A DNA stretch of 64,000 bases from Paenibacillus sp. FSL H8-0537 (GTDB taxonomy: Bacteria > Bacillota > Bacilli > Paenibacillales > Paenibacillaceae): contig NZ_CP150290.1 in assembly GCF_038051995.1 (NCBI RefSeq), positions 4,020,001 to 4,084,000 on the forward strand. The letters are read 5' to 3'. Of this stretch, positions 25,869 through 33,935 are shown in pieces. The translations under genes and the position numbers were made by a program. The stretch's first letter is position 1. Each line of letters starts with the position of its first letter. A model generated the notes under the pieces. It was not told the DNA's origin. It was given only the letters and a program-made list of their open reading frames with translations, and ran no database searches.

Positions 25869-25912
25869 AAGAGCTGTCTCGATGCACAACGGTGCGGAGG
25901 CGGCTCTTTTTT
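25869..25912 (+). terminator. Rho-independent terminator of the proBAC-mtnWXB operon
   Basis: AAGAGC.G.CTC pairs with GAG.C.GCTCTT around a loop holding a second small stem (GCAC/GTGC), followed by TTTTTT. Confidence 0.85.
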
Positions 25913-25917
25913 CAAGG

Positions 25918-25941
25918 AATTATACTTCCTATATTTTAAAA
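25918..25941 (+). repeat. Possible tail remnant of the two-hairpin repeat
   Basis: TATACTTCCTATATTTTAAA matches the tail end of copy D (minus strand) apart from one missing base. No head is present. It is short enough that chance cannot be excluded. Confidence 0.35.
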
Positions 25942-25946
25942 AATGC

Positions 25947-25977
25947 TTGACCTTTACGTTAGGGAAAGGTTCATGCT
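25947..25977 (+). promoter_or_regulatory. MerR-type promoter with operator dyad
   Basis: The -35 TTGACC (25947-25952) and a weak -10 CATGCT (25972-25977) are 19 bases apart, the overlong spacing that MerR regulators correct. An inverted repeat ACCTTT-N9-AAAGGT (25950-25970) fills the spacer. This points to autoregulation by the gene that follows. Confidence 0.75.
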
Positions 25978-25997
25978 TTAGTAAAGGAGGAATCGTT

Positions 25998-27041
25998 GTG
26001 AAGGTATTTGAAGCCGCACGATTGCTTGGCACAACTCCGCGTACGCTGCGGTTTTACGAGGAAAAAGGGCTCGTTGCGCCAACGAAAGCGCGAGAAAACG
26101 GCTATCGCCTGTATAGCGAGGCAGATATGGAGCGTCTGCGGTGGATTATTGCGCTGCGTGAGCTGGGTTTGCCGCTGGCTGTCATCGGCGAGGTGCTGCA
26201 AACGGTACAACAGCATGATGATTTTCTGCGATTAGCCGATCGTGCGCGGGCTCTACTGTATGAGGAATGGGTCACCGCGGGTCAAAAGCTGCAGGCGCTT
26301 GATGATACGATTGCCATATGGCAGCGTCAAGCTCAGCCTGAGCTTAGCACAGCTGAGGACGCGGCGGATATGATGAAGCACTTCCGCTCCGAGCGAAGCA
26401 GCTGGAATGACCGCTGGGATTATGATCGTCTGGCGCTGGAGCATGGCAAGGCGGCCCCAATGGCCGCATTAGCAAAGGTACTGACCCCTTCTGGCTATGA
26501 ACAAGCGCTTATGAAAACGCTGGAATGGATTGACCCGATTGCGGGCGAGTGCGGCGCCGAGCTTGGAGCCGGAACCGGCAATCTGTCAGTCAAGCTCGCC
26601 GAGGCGGGCGTACACTTAACAGCTATTGAGCAATCAGCACAAATGCTCAGCATTTTGCGCGGGCGTCTGCCGCATGTGGAAGCAAAGCTCGGCAACCTGC
26701 TCACCCTGCCGCTACCGGATCGCGTATGCTCCTTCATCGCTTGCAGCTTTGCGATGCATCATTTGAATGGCTCCCAGCAGCTGCTGGCTCTGGCTGAGAT
26801 GGACCGTATTTTGCTGCCGGGAGGACGACTGGCTATTACCGATATAAGCCTCGATAACGAAGAGGAAGCAGGCTTATCTAATTCTGCTCCTGCTGCTGCT
26901 GTTAGGAAGCCACTTGCTGTCCCTATCGAGCCGTTACACTTGCATGAGCTTCAAGAATGGCTCAAGTCGCACCGCTACTCCATCGTCGTGGAGCAGTTAG
27001 ATACCGCCGCTGTTATGCTTTTTGCGGTAAAACCGGAGTAG
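25998..27041 (+). CDS. MerR regulator fused to a SAM-dependent methyltransferase
   Basis: A 347-aa fusion. Residues 1-70 are a MerR winged helix (VFEAARLLGTTPRTLRFYEEKGL, NGYRLYSEADMERL); about 75-120 form the dimer coiled coil. From about residue 175 a class I methyltransferase domain follows, with motif I GAELGAGTGNLSVKLAEAG, post-I TAIEQS and AMHHL. The start is the GTG at 25998, seven bases after AAGGAGG; a TTG at 25947 lies in the promoter and is not the start. In place of a small ligand-binding domain there is an enzyme-like domain, so the ligand may be SAM or a methyltransferase substrate. Whether it methylates anything is unknown. Confidence 0.9.
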   Translation: MKVFEAARLLGTTPRTLRFYEEKGLVAPTKARENGYRLYSEADMERLRWIIALRELGLPLAVIGEVLQTVQQHDDFLRLADRARALLYEEWVTAGQKLQALDDTIAIWQRQAQPELSTAEDAADMMKHFRSERSSWNDRWDYDRLALEHGKAAPMAALAKVLTPSGYEQALMKTLEWIDPIAGECGAELGAGTGNLSVKLAEAGVHLTAIEQSAQMLSILRGRLPHVEAKLGNLLTLPLPDRVCSFIACSFAMHHLNGSQQLLALAEMDRILLPGGRLAITDISLDNEEEAGLSNSAPAAAVRKPLAVPIEPLHLHELQEWLKSHRYSIVVEQLDTAAVMLFAVKPE

Positions 27042-27068
27042 TCATCATACACCTGCTTAAACCTATGA

Positions 27069-27602
27069 TTAAATCCATTCCCTATGCTGCAGCAATCGCT
27101 GCGTCTCCTTCCACAGTTTAGACTGCATTGCCTTATCGCCGCCAGGATGCACAGGAAGAATGGATTTGCCTGTCCCAACGTTATAATACCCGCCAGTGAC
27201 TCCTCCATACTGCGGGTCAATCGCTAAACGGGTAATAATCTCGGCACCTTTGCGCGGATCTCCAATTCGCAGCCCTTTTAATATTCGTTCAAGCATCGGG
27301 GCAAATCAAAGCTCGCGTCCAAGCCCTGTTACATTAAATCCGGGATTGAGCGCATGAACAGCTACGCAGGTGCCAGATAATTGACGGGAAAGCTCCCCGG
27401 TAAACATAATATTCAACAGCTTTGTTTTTCCATAGATGGCTGACGAGCCCCTTGCTGTAAAATCAGCTGTATCCGTTAAATCTTCTGGCAGCGCCAGCCC
27501 CCCATGATTGCGGGATGCCTCTGATGCCACATTGACAACTCTCGCTTTGCTAGAAGCCTTGAGCGACGGCAGCAAATTCAACGTCAATAGCCATGGCGCC
27601 AC
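27069..27602 (-). pseudogene. Broken short-chain dehydrogenase (retinol dehydrogenase-like)
   Basis: Only the C-terminal two thirds of an SDR remain. The visible part starts at APWLLTLNLLPSL and keeps RVVNVAS, the catalytic YGKTK and NPGFNVTGL. The N-terminal NAD-binding Rossmann part is gone, since a TAG stands just upstream at 27603-27605. An in-frame TGA at 27306-27308 splits the rest, and the same frame goes on with FAPMLERILKGL to a stop at 27069. Truncation plus nonsense codon make it a pseudogene. It lies between the MerR fusion and argC. Confidence 0.88.
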
Positions 27603-27667
27603 CTAGTCTGCCGTTTTTTATAAAACTAGCGTTATCTGCAAGCGGATAACGCTGTGCATAAACTGAT

Positions 27668-28621
27668 TTAGTTCACCAGGCTATTACCTTCATCCAATCC
27701 AAGCATGATATTCATGTTTTGTACGGCAGCACCTGATGCACCCTTGCCTAAATTATCGTATCTGGAAATAATATTTATTTTGCCCTCTTGTCCAAAAACA
27801 AAAATTTCCAGTCGATTCGTATGATTACACTCAGAAATCATGAAGCAGCCTTCATCAAGATATGCTGCTGAATCGTATGGCATCACATGAACAAAACGCT
27901 CCGATTCAAAATACGCTGATAATACTTCATGTACATCTTTTGCAGAAGCATTTTTGGACAAAATCCTGCTCATTAAGGGGACTGACATGGCTATTCCTTG
28001 TGCATAATTAGCTTTTATGGGCGTAAATAATGGCTCATATGAAAGTCCTGAATACATCAGCATCTCAGGTATGTGCTTATGATTGTGGTGAAGCGCATAA
28101 TGTCTTGGAACATGAAGTTTTCTTTCAGCAATTAATGCTGAATTTTCATATTCCTCTATCCCGCTTTTGCCAGCTCCAGAGTAGCCTGTCACAGAATAAC
28201 ACGTAACAGGATAATCTTTTGGGAGAATGCCTGCTTCAATTAGCGGTTTAATCGTCAGAATAAAGCCAGTTGCATGACAGCCAGGAACGGAGACTCTCGA
28301 TGCGGACTGTATGAATTCTCTCTGATTTTTCAACTCAGGCAGTCCATAGACCCAGTTTTTATCCGTTCTAAAGGCAGTGCTGGTATTTATGATTCTTGTT
28401 TTTTCATTTTTCACTAGCGCAATGGATTCTTTTGCAGCTGAATCGGGCAGACAAAGAAAAACGATATCTGCATCATTAAGAAATTTACTTCGTTCTTCAG
28501 GATCTTTTCTTTTGTCGGAATCAATCCTGAGAAATTCAATGTCCGATCGTTTTGACAGATACTCAAAGATCTTCAAGCCTGTCGAGCCTTCTTGGCCATC
28601 AACAAATACTTTATATTGCAT
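27668..28621 (-). CDS. argC: N-acetyl-gamma-glutamyl-phosphate reductase, short type
   Basis: Third step of arginine synthesis, NADPH-dependent. The 317-aa product is of the shorter ArgC type: Rossmann start VDGQEGSTGLKIFEYLS, catalytic Cys in VPGCHATGF, YSVTGYSGAGKSGIEEYE and the His-rich HYALHHNHKHIPEM. The start is MQYKVFVDG (28621) after AAGGGGGAG. It stands alone, away from other arg genes, and looks more AT-rich than its neighbours, which suggests transfer. Its promoter overlaps two ARG boxes, so arginine repression by ArgR/AhrC is likely. Confidence 0.93.
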   Translation of the reverse strand: MQYKVFVDGQEGSTGLKIFEYLSKRSDIEFLRIDSDKRKDPEERSKFLNDADIVFLCLPDSAAKESIALVKNEKTRIINTSTAFRTDKNWVYGLPELKNQREFIQSASRVSVPGCHATGFILTIKPLIEAGILPKDYPVTCYSVTGYSGAGKSGIEEYENSALIAERKLHVPRHYALHHNHKHIPEMLMYSGLSYEPLFTPIKANYAQGIAMSVPLMSRILSKNASAKDVHEVLSAYFESERFVHVMPYDSAAYLDEGCFMISECNHTNRLEIFVFGQEGKINIISRYDNLGKGASGAAVQNMNIMLGLDEGNSLVN

Positions 28622-28636
28622 AAAACTCCCCCTTGA

Positions 28637-28654
28637 AATGAATATTAATTCTTC
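28637..28654 (-). promoter_or_regulatory. ARG box 2 (proximal) of argC
   Basis: AATGAATATTAATTCTTC fits the ArgR/AhrC pattern TGAAT-WWWW-ATTC. It starts 20 bases from box 1, leaving a two-base gap, close to the usual tandem ARG-box layout. Confidence 0.7.
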
Positions 28655-28656
28655 AC

Positions 28657-28674
28657 AATGAATAATTATACATA
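28657..28674 (-). promoter_or_regulatory. ARG box 1 of argC, covering the -10 element
   Basis: AATGAATAATTATACATA is close to the ARG-box consensus (TGAATAATTATNCA). The -10 TATAAT of argC lies inside it, so bound ArgR/AhrC would block RNA polymerase. Confidence 0.8.
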
Positions 28675-28693
28675 TCTCCATCACTTTAATCAA
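28665..28693 (-). promoter_or_regulatory. SigA promoter of argC
   Basis: TTGATT (complement of 28688-28693) and a perfect TATAAT (complement of 28665-28670) are 17 bases apart. Confidence 0.85.
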
Positions 28694-28763
28694 ATTCCAT
28701 TTACAGATTCAAGGCAAGGGAAACGGTCCACTATTAGTCCATTGAATAGCAAACAGCCCAAAC

Positions 28764-28791
28764 AACCTCTCCATGACCTAATGGAGAGGTT
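28764..28791 (-). terminator. Hairpin after the isomerase gene, possible terminator
   Basis: AACCTCTCCAT pairs perfectly with ATGGAGAGGTT around six bases. On the minus strand TTGTTTG follows, a weak T-run. It lies 64 bases after the stop of the isomerase gene at 28855. Confidence 0.55.
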
Positions 28792-28854
28792 GGCTGATGA
28801 AGAGATGATGGGAGGCTTGGCGGCCTGTGTGCAATCAGGCTAATATTCAGCTCG

Positions 28855-29730
28855 TTAGCGGTATCGTTTAATAAACTCGACAGCTTTGCGAATATCCGCC
28901 TCTGGCTGCGAGCCGACCTCTCGTTCAATCGTCAAATAGCCCTTATACCCAATCGTTTGAATCATGTTAAAATAAGCAGTGAAATTTACGCTGCCCTCGC
29001 CAAGCGGCAGCTCTGAAAAATCCGGGCCTTCGGACGCCATTTGCGCGATTTGCCCATGATCCATTTTTTCATAGCCTAGCGCTCCATATACTTGCCGGGG
29101 GTCCACAACACGGTGGCGGACGCCATCCTTCACATGCGTATGTACAACATAATCCCTCAGTATATGCAGCCCATTCACAGGATCATCCCCCGTGACCATG
29201 ACCATATTCGCCGGGTCAAAATTAACCGCAACGCCGCGAGAGCCTAAAGTATCGAGAAATGCTTTCAAATGCGCTGCTGTTTCTGGGCCCGTCTCAATCG
29301 CAAAATACGCCTGCTGACGAGTTGCATAATTCGCCAGCTCCTCACACGCCTGCTGCATGGAGGCGTAAACTTCGCTGTTCGGATCGTCCGGTACAATGCC
29401 AATATGGGTCGTGACAATGTTTGTTCCTAGCTCGACCGCCAAATCCAGAATGCGCTTGGATTTTTCGATTTTCAACGGATTGGCCCATTTGTCTTGAAAT
29501 CCATGCCCACCTAAGTCGCCGCATAACGCCGATATTTCAAGACCAAGCTGAGCAACTTCCTCCTTGAGCTGCTTGCGCTTGGCTCCTGTCAGTACTGCTG
29601 GGTCCATTTCCCCATCTACTGCATATATTTGCACACCCTCCGCTCCAACATCCTTCGCCAAACGCAGGCCTTCGCTTACGCCGACGCCAAAGCTATCGAC
29701 AATTACGCCAATTTTGTTTGCAAGCTGCAT
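28855..29730 (-). CDS. Sugar phosphate isomerase/epimerase (xylose isomerase-like TIM barrel)
   Basis: A 291-aa cytoplasmic AP-endonuclease-2-type TIM barrel, the family that includes IolE, hydroxypyruvate isomerase and tagatose epimerase. Metal-binding residues are visible: Glu in AIETGPET, Asp in VNFDPANMVM, His in HTHVKDG and the late Glu in TIEREVG. AAAGGAGATG lies before the ATG. No sugar transport or dehydrogenase genes are next to it, so the substrate cannot be guessed. A weak hairpin terminator follows at 28764. Confidence 0.88.
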   Translation of the reverse strand: MQLANKIGVIVDSFGVGVSEGLRLAKDVGAEGVQIYAVDGEMDPAVLTGAKRKQLKEEVAQLGLEISALCGDLGGHGFQDKWANPLKIEKSKRILDLAVELGTNIVTTHIGIVPDDPNSEVYASMQQACEELANYATRQQAYFAIETGPETAAHLKAFLDTLGSRGVAVNFDPANMVMVTGDDPVNGLHILRDYVVHTHVKDGVRHRVVDPRQVYGALGYEKMDHGQIAQMASEGPDFSELPLGEGSVNFTAYFNMIQTIGYKGYLTIEREVGSQPEADIRKAVEFIKRYR

Positions 29731-29848
29731 GCTTTACTCATCTCCTTTAATCATGCTCTCCCTTACATTCGCTTTCTACTATTGTTGTTCCTACCGTTTT
29801 ATAAAAAATAGGGAGCCATATCATTCGAACTAAAATATCCCTATCAGC

Positions 29849-29883
29849 AAAAAAAGTGGAGCCCTTATTCATAAGGCTCCACT
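29849..29883 (-). terminator. Rho-independent terminator of the amine oxidase operon
   Basis: AGTGGAGCC.TTAT pairs with ATAAGGCTCCACT with one bulged base. On the minus strand TTTTTTT follows, 18 bases after the stop at 29901. Confidence 0.9.
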
Positions 29884-29900
29884 ACTACTGTTGCTGCTGC

Positions 29901-30848
29901 TTAGGGTACCTCGAGGACGAACGGCACAATGAAGGGCTTGCCACCCCGCTGAAACTGCCCCCATATTTTGTATAAGCCGCTCTTGGGGAACATAACACCG
30001 AATACCGCTATTGGCCCAGTTGCGGCCCAATTTACAGGATGAACATGAAGATATTGCTCCAGCTTCTCATCAATTGCAACAACATGGCCGATCGAACCCA
30101 GATACGGCTCCATATCGTAGACTGGCTTGCCCGTCCGTGCATCTCGAAAGCTGAAGGTCAGCTCAGACTGCATGCCTGCCATTAGAGCTCCGCTGTGCAG
30201 CGTTACCATAAGCCCTTCTGCATGCTGGGTCATTGAGGCGCTTGATACCAGCTCAGCTGGCGTTGCGAATGCCCCCTCTACCTTGACGCTGCCAGTGCGA
30301 GTCAGCTCTGCCATGCCTTCCGGCATAAAATCGGCATACAGCTTATAGCTTCCACCCTGCTCGAATGTAATCGGAAGCTCAAAAATCCCCTCACCTTTAT
30401 AAACAGGATGAACATGCTGAAAAAAACGCAAGTCGCTGCTGACAGCGATGAGATGAAGCAGCTTCTCATTGGTAACCATGAAGGCCGGAATCATCTGACC
30501 GTTACCATCAGCAATCGACAGCCGCAGCTTCTTCAGCTCCCCTGCTGCCGGCACACCCTCTGGCCAACTCCACTGCACTCGGACCGCTTTCTCTCCTTCC
30601 GTCTGTTCGGATTCGGAGGCATGCATATGGCTCATCTGGAGCGATACCGGATCGAGATAAGGGTCCGTCATATCGGCAGGCAGCGATGCTGACATAGCAG
30701 CCATTTTATGCTGGGTATGCGGATTGAATTCGGCGGGCTTGGAAGGCGCTGCCCCCTTCACACCTGGTAATCCATAAACAGCGACAACCGCCAGCAAGGC
30801 GATTGCCGAGCCTCCAGCGAACAGCAGCCATTTCCAATGCGTATTCAT
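29901..30848 (-). CDS. Membrane-anchored Met/His-rich protein of the amine oxidase operon
   Basis: A 315-aa protein with one N-terminal membrane helix (about 7-27) and the rest outside. A Met/His-rich stretch follows the helix (HTQHKMAAMSASLPADM and SLQMSHMHA), the kind of sequence that binds copper. Then come two beta-sandwich-like modules, each with an HVHPV motif (FFQHVHPVYKG and YLHVHPVNWA). The start is MNTHWKW (30848) after GGAGG. It begins 25 bases after the copper amine oxidase stop and shares its terminator, so a job in copper delivery to that enzyme is reasonable but unproven. I know no named family with certainty; it recalls FixH/YtkA-like extracytoplasmic domains. Confidence 0.8.
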   Translation of the reverse strand: MNTHWKWLLFAGGSAIALLAVVAVYGLPGVKGAAPSKPAEFNPHTQHKMAAMSASLPADMTDPYLDPVSLQMSHMHASESEQTEGEKAVRVQWSWPEGVPAAGELKKLRLSIADGNGQMIPAFMVTNEKLLHLIAVSSDLRFFQHVHPVYKGEGIFELPITFEQGGSYKLYADFMPEGMAELTRTGSVKVEGAFATPAELVSSASMTQHAEGLMVTLHSGALMAGMQSELTFSFRDARTGKPVYDMEPYLGSIGHVVAIDEKLEQYLHVHPVNWAATGPIAVFGVMFPKSGLYKIWGQFQRGGKPFIVPFVLEVP

Positions 30849-30873
30849 GTGCCGCCTCCTTTTTCTCAGCCTG

Positions 30874-32928
30874 TTATTCCATAATCGTTTTTGGCAAATC
30901 AAGCGTCGGCGTGCGATCCAAGAAATTAAACGGTTTGAGCATCGTAGACGCCCATTCCGTCGACATCATCGGAAATTCCTCAGCACGCGGAATATGGGTC
31001 GTTCCTGTCGTAATCCAGACAACATCATCCGTTTGGTAGATGCTGCGGTTTTGTTTAACCCAGGAGCCTAAGCCCGTATCACTTGGGTTTTGGTTTATAT
31101 ATTTACCCTCTGGATACTGCTCGTCTGGTGCAAATGGCGTAACCCAAATATGATTTTTCAAGTAGCCTGCGCGCTTCATCAGCCAGTCGTCATCCGAGAA
31201 TAATGCTTCTTGTGCAAACGGATGCGTGCCGCCTGCATTGGCGATAATTTGATAGCCGGTCAAGTAGCCCTGCTTGTTTTTATGATCTGGATTCGTGACA
31301 AGCACGACTTTTTCCGGATTAAACTTTTGAATCGCATCCTGCTCTTTAAAATAGGTTTTCTGCTTGAGCACCATGGCGGTTGCTTTTACCGGATTTCCGC
31401 TAATTTTCTCGGCATGCGGGTCCAGCTCCAGCACGGTATTTTTCTCGCCATCCACATCCATATCGAGGCGGAAGTTGTAAATATGCTGATGATAGACGGC
31501 TAGCGCATTGTCCTCAACGAGTATCCCGCTGTTCAAATCCTTATTGCTTGTATCGACATAAGCTTTGTCCGTGCTGTAAACGGTTTTGGTTTTTACCCCT
31601 TTAATTGCAGCAACGCCGGAGGCGCCAGCATTAATTTTAATATTGCCGTTCTGCTGGAACACATAATCAAAAATGTAATCATAATTGCCTACCGTCGCTA
31701 CGAAACGGACGACCAGTTCCAGACGGGGACGCGCTTCGGTAATATCGCCTTCCTTATGCGTCCAGTCAGCATCCGCATAACGCTCGAAAACGCCGATAAC
31801 GCTAGGCGAGGTATATGGCTTGCCCTCGTCATCATTCAAGGTTGCATCGATCAAGCTGGCGTTGTTTGGCACATCAGAACCAAGCAGCAAAGGACGCCCG
31901 CTTTTGCCCACACCATATTCGCCCGCATCCATATACGTTTTCCAATACCAGTTCATTGAAGGATCACCGTAAGGAACCGTCATACCGCCCAAATTGCCCT
32001 GATACATAATTTTGCGTTCTTTGCCATTATCGTTGAAGGTAGCGGCATTGACGATCGTACCGACACGGGGATCAAGACGGACATGGAATTTCCAACCCTG
32101 CCAGCTGATCTGCTGCCCGGTAATTTGGTAGTTGACCCCCTTCGGCTGCATAATGAGGATCGGTTTCGGCGCCTCCCTCGTTCCCGAGCTATCATTTCCG
32201 GTAAAGCCGTGATCGTTCATGGGAATAGGCACAACTTCGCCTTCCTCAATTTTAACAACCTCATTCGTATCAATATCGATGGTAGCGACCAAATTTTCGA
32301 TCGGATGTGTAAAATAATTGCCATCCCCTGTGTTGTAGTAGGCGCTATATTTCACGAGCCTCCGGTTGGGATCAGCATCGGTCGGACCGTAATAGCCAAG
32401 CGACAGTCCGAAAGCGATGACCTTGGAAATGTCGTCGACACCGCGTTTTTTCAAGGAAGCTAACCATACTTTATTTTTACTCAGCACCTCGGTTGCTACA
32501 GAAGAAGAACCTACGTAGGAATAACCGCCCGTTTCATTTTTATTCCAGGAGACGAGTGTGCCTTTATCCAAATCAATAACACCTTCATAAACGCCCCGCT
32601 GCTCAGAAATAACAAACTTCGCTTCACGCTTAAGCTTTGTCTGCGCTTTATAAGAAGCCGATTCAAGGACCCACTTCCATACCTCCTGCTTATTCGGCTC
32701 CTGCAGTGTAATCTCGTTAAACACCATCCCCTTCTTATAATGCGGGCTTGCGGCAATGATTTTCCGGGCCTGGTTGATCTCCTGTGCGGTCAGCGGATTA
32801 AGCGGGTCATTCTCAGACTTAGGCGCCACAATCGCTGCAGACGTAGGTACTTGCACTCCCGGCAGTACGCTGGTCAACAGGATGCCTGACATAGCCAGTG
32901 CAGCAATCGTCCATCTCTTTTTTCTCAT
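30874..32928 (-). CDS. Secreted copper-containing primary amine oxidase
   Basis: A 684-aa exported enzyme that oxidises primary amines to aldehydes with release of ammonia and peroxide. The TPQ cofactor tyrosine is in the motif VGNYDYIF (N-Y-D). Copper ligands are the HQH pair in AVYHQHIYNF and the late His in TTTHIPRAEEFPMMSTEW; the catalytic base Asp probably lies in WYWKTYMDAGEYG. A Sec signal peptide covers the first 35 residues. The start is MRKKRW (32928), six bases after GGAGGAG; the ATG at 32943 is part of that site. The next gene is a Met/His-rich anchored protein. A two-component system is divergent, with matching palindromes in the shared gap. Confidence 0.96.
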   Translation of the reverse strand: MRKKRWTIAALAMSGILLTSVLPGVQVPTSAAIVAPKSENDPLNPLTAQEINQARKIIAASPHYKKGMVFNEITLQEPNKQEVWKWVLESASYKAQTKLKREAKFVISEQRGVYEGVIDLDKGTLVSWNKNETGGYSYVGSSSVATEVLSKNKVWLASLKKRGVDDISKVIAFGLSLGYYGPTDADPNRRLVKYSAYYNTGDGNYFTHPIENLVATIDIDTNEVVKIEEGEVVPIPMNDHGFTGNDSSGTREAPKPILIMQPKGVNYQITGQQISWQGWKFHVRLDPRVGTIVNAATFNDNGKERKIMYQGNLGGMTVPYGDPSMNWYWKTYMDAGEYGVGKSGRPLLLGSDVPNNASLIDATLNDDEGKPYTSPSVIGVFERYADADWTHKEGDITEARPRLELVVRFVATVGNYDYIFDYVFQQNGNIKINAGASGVAAIKGVKTKTVYSTDKAYVDTSNKDLNSGILVEDNALAVYHQHIYNFRLDMDVDGEKNTVLELDPHAEKISGNPVKATAMVLKQKTYFKEQDAIQKFNPEKVVLVTNPDHKNKQGYLTGYQIIANAGGTHPFAQEALFSDDDWLMKRAGYLKNHIWVTPFAPDEQYPEGKYINQNPSDTGLGSWVKQNRSIYQTDDVVWITTGTTHIPRAEEFPMMSTEWASTMLKPFNFLDRTPTLDLPKTIME

Positions 32929-32984
32929 TAACTTCTCCTCCATTATGCTGTACTGAAAGATTGGCGGTCCTGCATCATTCTTTT

Positions 32985-33005
32985 TATGTCACATTTAATG
33001 ACATA
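32985..33005. promoter_or_regulatory. Palindromic operator candidate 1 (amine oxidase side)
   Basis: TATGTCA-N7-TGACATA, a perfect inverted repeat with seven-base arms, 57 bases before the amine oxidase start. Confidence 0.7.
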
Positions 33006-33120
33006 TCAGCTGTGCCAACCTTCGATAACGTAATATTAGAGTACGAGAGTAAATTAATAACCACGCTATATTAAAGAAACGCCAAATAAAAAGTAAAGAA
33101 AAAGTAAAACCCATTATTTA

Positions 33121-33141
33121 TATGTTATGATACCTAACATA
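33121..33141. promoter_or_regulatory. Palindromic operator candidate 2 (two-component side)
   Basis: TATGTTA-N7-TAACATA, a perfect inverted repeat with seven-base arms. It covers the likely extended -10 of the response regulator gene, 84 bases before its start. Confidence 0.7.
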
Positions 33142-33224
33142 AATATTGCGTAATTCGCAGCAGGTCACTATATTAGGAGTAAGATTTGCGATTCATAGCT
33201 ATCAAGAGAAGGGGGAGAAACGTG

Positions 33225-33935
33225 ATGTCAGGAGAGCTTATCCTTATCGTTGACGACGAGCCTGATATATCGGAGTTGATTGGCATGTATTTGGACAAGG
33301 AAGGGTATCCGTTTCGTACGGCTTCTTCTGGAGCAGAGGCGCTGCGCCTCGTGGCCGCATTTACGCCGCAGCTCATTATTTTAGATGTGCAGCTTCCTGA
33401 TATAGAAGGCTATGAGCTGTGCTCACAGCTTCGCAAAACGACAACGGTTCCTATTCTTTTTCTCACCTGCAAGGACACCGAGATGGATATGGTCATTGGG
33501 CTGAGCGTCGGTGGTGACGATTTTGTCAGCAAGCCCTTCAGTCCGCTCACCCTGCTGGCGCGAATCAAGGCGCATTTGCGGCGCAGCAAATTGGTCGTTG
33601 CTTCTGCCGAAGGAGGCAGCGTAAAGGATGCTTGGACAGGAGTAGGCTCGCTGCAAATCAACAGGCTGTCTCATGAGGTAATGCTGGACGGGAGACCGAT
33701 TGAATTGTCCACCAAAGAATTTCAGCTGCTTGCGATGCTGATGAGCCATCCCCGTCAGGTACTGTCCTTTGAGCAAATTTTGCAGCGGATATGGGGCTAT
33801 CACTCGGATACCGATACCAAAACGCTTCAGGTGCATATCGGAACGCTACGCAAAAAGGTGGAGCGCGATCCAGCAAAGCCCACTGCCATCATTAATGTGA
33901 GAGGGATCGGTTACAAATACAATGAGCAGGCCTAA
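33225..33935 (+). CDS. OmpR-family response regulator
   Basis: A 236-aa response regulator: receiver domain (about 5-120) with acidic pair D10/D11, phospho-acceptor D54 in LIILDVQLPD, and Lys in SKPFSPLTLL; then a winged-helix DNA-binding domain (about 140-235, IELSTKEFQLLAMLM, RVRG-type ending NVRGIGYKYN). The start is ATG 33225 after GGGGGAG; an upstream frame from 33186 has no site. It overlaps the histidine kinase gene by 14 bases. The shared gap with the amine oxidase makes that enzyme a candidate target. Confidence 0.95.
   Translation: MSGELILIVDDEPDISELIGMYLDKEGYPFRTASSGAEALRLVAAFTPQLIILDVQLPDIEGYELCSQLRKTTTVPILFLTCKDTEMDMVIGLSVGGDDFVSKPFSPLTLLARIKAHLRRSKLVVASAEGGSVKDAWTGVGSLQINRLSHEVMLDGRPIELSTKEFQLLAMLMSHPRQVLSFEQILQRIWGYHSDTDTKTLQVHIGTLRKKVERDPAKPTAIINVRGIGYKYNEQA

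Larger units (their letters stand above)
32929..33224. promoter_or_regulatory. Divergent control region between amine oxidase and two-component system
   Basis: This AT-rich 296-base gap has no gene. It holds two palindromes of the same design, TATGTCA-N7-TGACATA at 32985-33005 and TATGTTA-N7-TAACATA at 33121-33141, with centres 136 bases apart. A -10-like TATGAT with a TGT extension (33126-33131) lies inside the second one. Confidence 0.75.

Noticed and set aside
25947..25997. TTG start for the MerR fusion giving 17 more residues
   Set aside because: The codons lie within the -35/-10 region; the GTG at 25998 has AAGGAGG at seven bases.
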